DNA from: Galbula dea
Taxonomy: Eukaryota; Chordata; Aves; Piciformes; Galbulidae
Assembly (NCBI GenBank): GCA_013399015.1
Contig: VWZX01010908.1
Coordinates: forward strand, 124,001-188,000
Reading direction: 5' to 3'
Length of the DNA: 64,000 nt
The translations under genes and the position numbers were made by a program. This document shows, one piece after another, positions 62,243 to 64,000 of the stretch. Position 1 is the stretch's first letter. Every line of letters begins with the position of its first letter. Under the pieces are notes generated by a model that had not been told where the DNA came from, did not search any database, and saw only the letters and a program-made list of their open reading frames with translations.

Positions 62243-62255
62243 TTCTAGAACGTTC
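62243..62255 (+). promoter_or_regulatory. Heat-shock element
   Basis: TTC-TA-GAA-CG-TTC, three perfect alternating nGAAn pentamer units, the minimum for an HSF trimer. It sits about 130 bp upstream of the first candidate ATG (62374) of the plus-strand transcript. Confidence 0.7.
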
Positions 62256-62280
62256 TGGGCTCCCCCTCAGTCGCTGTTAG

Positions 62281-62724
62281 GTGGCGGGTGCGGGAGGGTG
62301 CTCTCGGTGTTGCGACTTTACCGGTGGCTATATCGCGGCTTGTTTCTTGGGCAGACGAGCCTGGACGGTCGCTATGGGGGTGACTAACGAAGCGGGGCTG
62401 TCTCCTCAGGCGTCCCCACTGGAGCAGGATCCCTGTGGGGGAGGTCCTGCTGGCTGGAGCCGGTGAGTTCGGGGGCCAGGGGGGTACCGTGGAGGCGGCT
62501 ATGGGGAGCCGCTGGTGTAGGGTGTGTGGAGGTTGTGGGTGCCCTCGGCAAAGAGGTTATTGGGGGCGCTGAAAGGTTTTTTACAGGTCTCTAGCTGAAC
62601 GCGTTGGGGGGGTGCCGTTACGGGGTGGGGGCCACACGCCTTATTCCGTGTTTTTTTTCTTTTTACAGAAGCGCTCAGGCGGCTCATGGGAACCAGCACC
62701 GGGGGTGTCCGGCGGCTCCCAGTG
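62281..62724 (+). other. 5' exons of an unidentified plus-strand gene (RSRP1 by position)
   Basis: A first exon in the CpG island ends at 62462 with donor CCG/GTGAGT. A second exon, 62669-62724, has acceptor TTTTTACAG and donor AGTG/GTAAGT. An ATG at 62374 opens a frame through both exons (MGVTNEAGLSPQASPLEQD, then AHGNQHRGCPAAPSG). I do not recognise this peptide, so the exons may be 5' UTR. Mammalian gene order places RSRP1 next after TMEM50A, in this orientation, but nothing Arg/Ser-rich is visible within the window. The 5' edge is uncertain. Confidence 0.5.
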
Positions 62725-64000
62725 GTAAGTGTCGGTAAACAGCTTGTAAACGCCGAATCTTGCCCGTGGGAATTCAGCCCTTTACTGTGGGGGTGGAGAG
62801 AACCGAGCGGGGCTGGCAGGGGGAGGCTGGTTGAGAAGAATACCCGAGGTGTGCCCAGTGTGTTTGTGGAACTGCTCTCTGGGCAGCTTAGAGCTGGGAA
62901 CCAAGTTCAGGAGCGGAGTTAATAGCTTGTTTCCTCTGAGCTGCGCCCTGTTGAGCGCCCGTGACCTTGGCCCTTGTTTAGAGGTGAAAGAGTGAAACTT
63001 GAGCCTTGTTAAGTCGTAAGGGAAATTCCTCTTGCACACTCGCGTAGAACTTTGTATCCCGATCGGTTTCAGCATGGTTTGAAAATTTATTTGGTAATTA
63101 TTATATGCTGTAGTAGCGAGCAGGAAAAAATACAGCAGTAAATAGAAATTCTGTGGTAAAGCTTCCTTAAACTGTGGAGGGGTGACGTAACCCGGGGTTT
63201 TAGTGCTGGTGATAAGATACACGCCCTAGAACAACCACCCTAGAATCCAGGAACCTTTGCAGCTCTAAAATGGCTGCCACTAGAGGGACAGCCATTTTAA
63301 TTATTAATCTTTAACCTCAACGAGTGTTCAGTCCTTTACAAGTCATAGCCAGAGAATCATTTGCTTTTTTTTTTGCTAGTTATGTAGAATTTTTTTTAAC
63401 AGCAGCTTGCCAAGTGGCCGCTAGGCTCAGTGGAGCTTTGTGTAGATAGTTCTTTAATGTGATACAGTCAAGGCTATGGAGTGGCTGCTTTGTACCTTGG
63501 GGGTTTTTAGGGTTTGTTTACGTGCATGTTTCGTTTTTGTGGGGTTTTTTTCCCCCATTCTCGTTGGAGGGAAAGAACTTGACCCTTGTAGAACTGCAGA
63601 AGAAAACCTGGTCCGGAAGGCAAATGTTTATTTTGTATTGAACATGTGTTAGGCTGCATTTAGAGTAGATTGAAGATAAAATACCAACAAAAAATTCTGT
63701 TTGGAGAACAAAACAAAAATATCAGTTTGTATCCTTTTCACAAAGGGTATGTGTTTACCTGGTAAACAACAGGTATTAGACTTTAAACCCACACAACCAA
63801 CCTGTCTTCAGAAGTCCACACAGAACTACTCATGGTTTAAACTGAAGTCTTTATTTCATATAGAAGGTTGACTAGAGGAGAGGAAATGATGAAGTGTAAG
63901 ATTGGCATGTGCAAAACAGGCTGATGAACTGGCTGAGTGTTGTTGGTGTCTTTAATTATCCTTCAGATTTTTGTCTGTGTCTCATAATATTTGCTGTTGC
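62725..64000. other. Downstream intron-like sequence of the plus-strand transcript
   Basis: No further exon recognised up to the window end. CpG content falls quickly. It contains the palindromic YY1/CTCF-like motif at 63266-63299 and T-rich stretches near 63363 and 63390. Confidence 0.5.
63266..63299. promoter_or_regulatory. YY1-like inverted pair around a CTCF-like core
   Basis: A perfect 11-bp inverted repeat, TAAAATGGCTG (63266-63276) and CAGCCATTTTA (63289-63299). The 12-bp spacer is CCACTAGAGGGA. AAnATGGCnnC is the known YY1 consensus, and CCACTAGAGGG resembles the CTCF core (CCASYAGRKGGC). Confidence 0.55.

Larger units (their letters stand above)
61600..62470. promoter_or_regulatory. 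Bidirectional CpG-island promoter (TMEM50A and plus-strand gene)
   Basis: GC- and CpG-rich block between TMEM50A and a plus-strand transcript. NRF1-like GCGCATGCG motifs occur at about 62051-62062 (CGCGCATGCGCC) and 62113-62120 (TGCGCATGC is the visible core). A three-unit heat-shock element lies at 62243-62255. One undetermined base is at 62174 in a G/C run. Confidence 0.8.

Overview
This is a vertebrate nuclear locus, almost certainly from a bird. The evidence is GT-AG introns, about 17 CR1 LINE fragments (the main avian retrotransposon) with the typical 3' end (ATTCTATGATTCTA), a solo LTR of avian ERVL type, compact introns and CpG-island promoters. The high density of similar CR1 copies would fit a CR1-rich lineage such as woodpeckers and relatives, but that is only an inference.

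Three genes can be read completely from start to stop codon. MACO1 (macoilin, minus strand, 11 coding exons, 663 codons) occupies 14.1-44.6 kb. A single Rh blood-group gene (RHCE/RHD type, plus strand, 10 exons, 407 codons) lies at 47.9-56.0 kb. TMEM50A (minus strand, 6 coding exons plus a probable non-coding first exon, 157 codons) lies at 58.5-61.2 kb. A fourth, plus-strand transcript appears to start at about 62.2 kb, opposite the TMEM50A promoter; by shared gene order with mammals it may be RSRP1, but the visible exons do not prove this.

Layout: 1-13.1 kb is gene-free in my reading and holds CR1 and MIR relics, probably the gap towards LDLRAP1. 13.1-44.7 kb is MACO1 with its 3' UTR. 43.9-46.1 kb is a large CpG island with an unusual run of CCAAT boxes and a 65-base assembly gap. 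46.1-47.9 kb leads to the Rh promoter with GATA motifs. 56.3-58.4 kb separates the convergent 3' ends of RH and TMEM50A. 61.6-62.5 kb is a bidirectional CpG island with NRF1-like sites and a perfect three-unit heat-shock element. The last 1.3 kb is intron with a YY1/CTCF-like composite palindrome.

The order MACO1 - RH - TMEM50A - (RSRP1/SYF2) is the single-RH arrangement known from mammals other than those with duplicated RH. The genes are neighbours rather than a pathway: macoilin is an ER/neuronal protein, RH an erythrocyte membrane protein of the ammonium-channel family, and TMEM50A a small four-pass endomembrane protein. The most notable observations are a 364-bp-arm inverted duplication in RH intron 8, an Rh protein that keeps one of the two channel histidines and a glycosylation sequon, and the promoter motif clusters.
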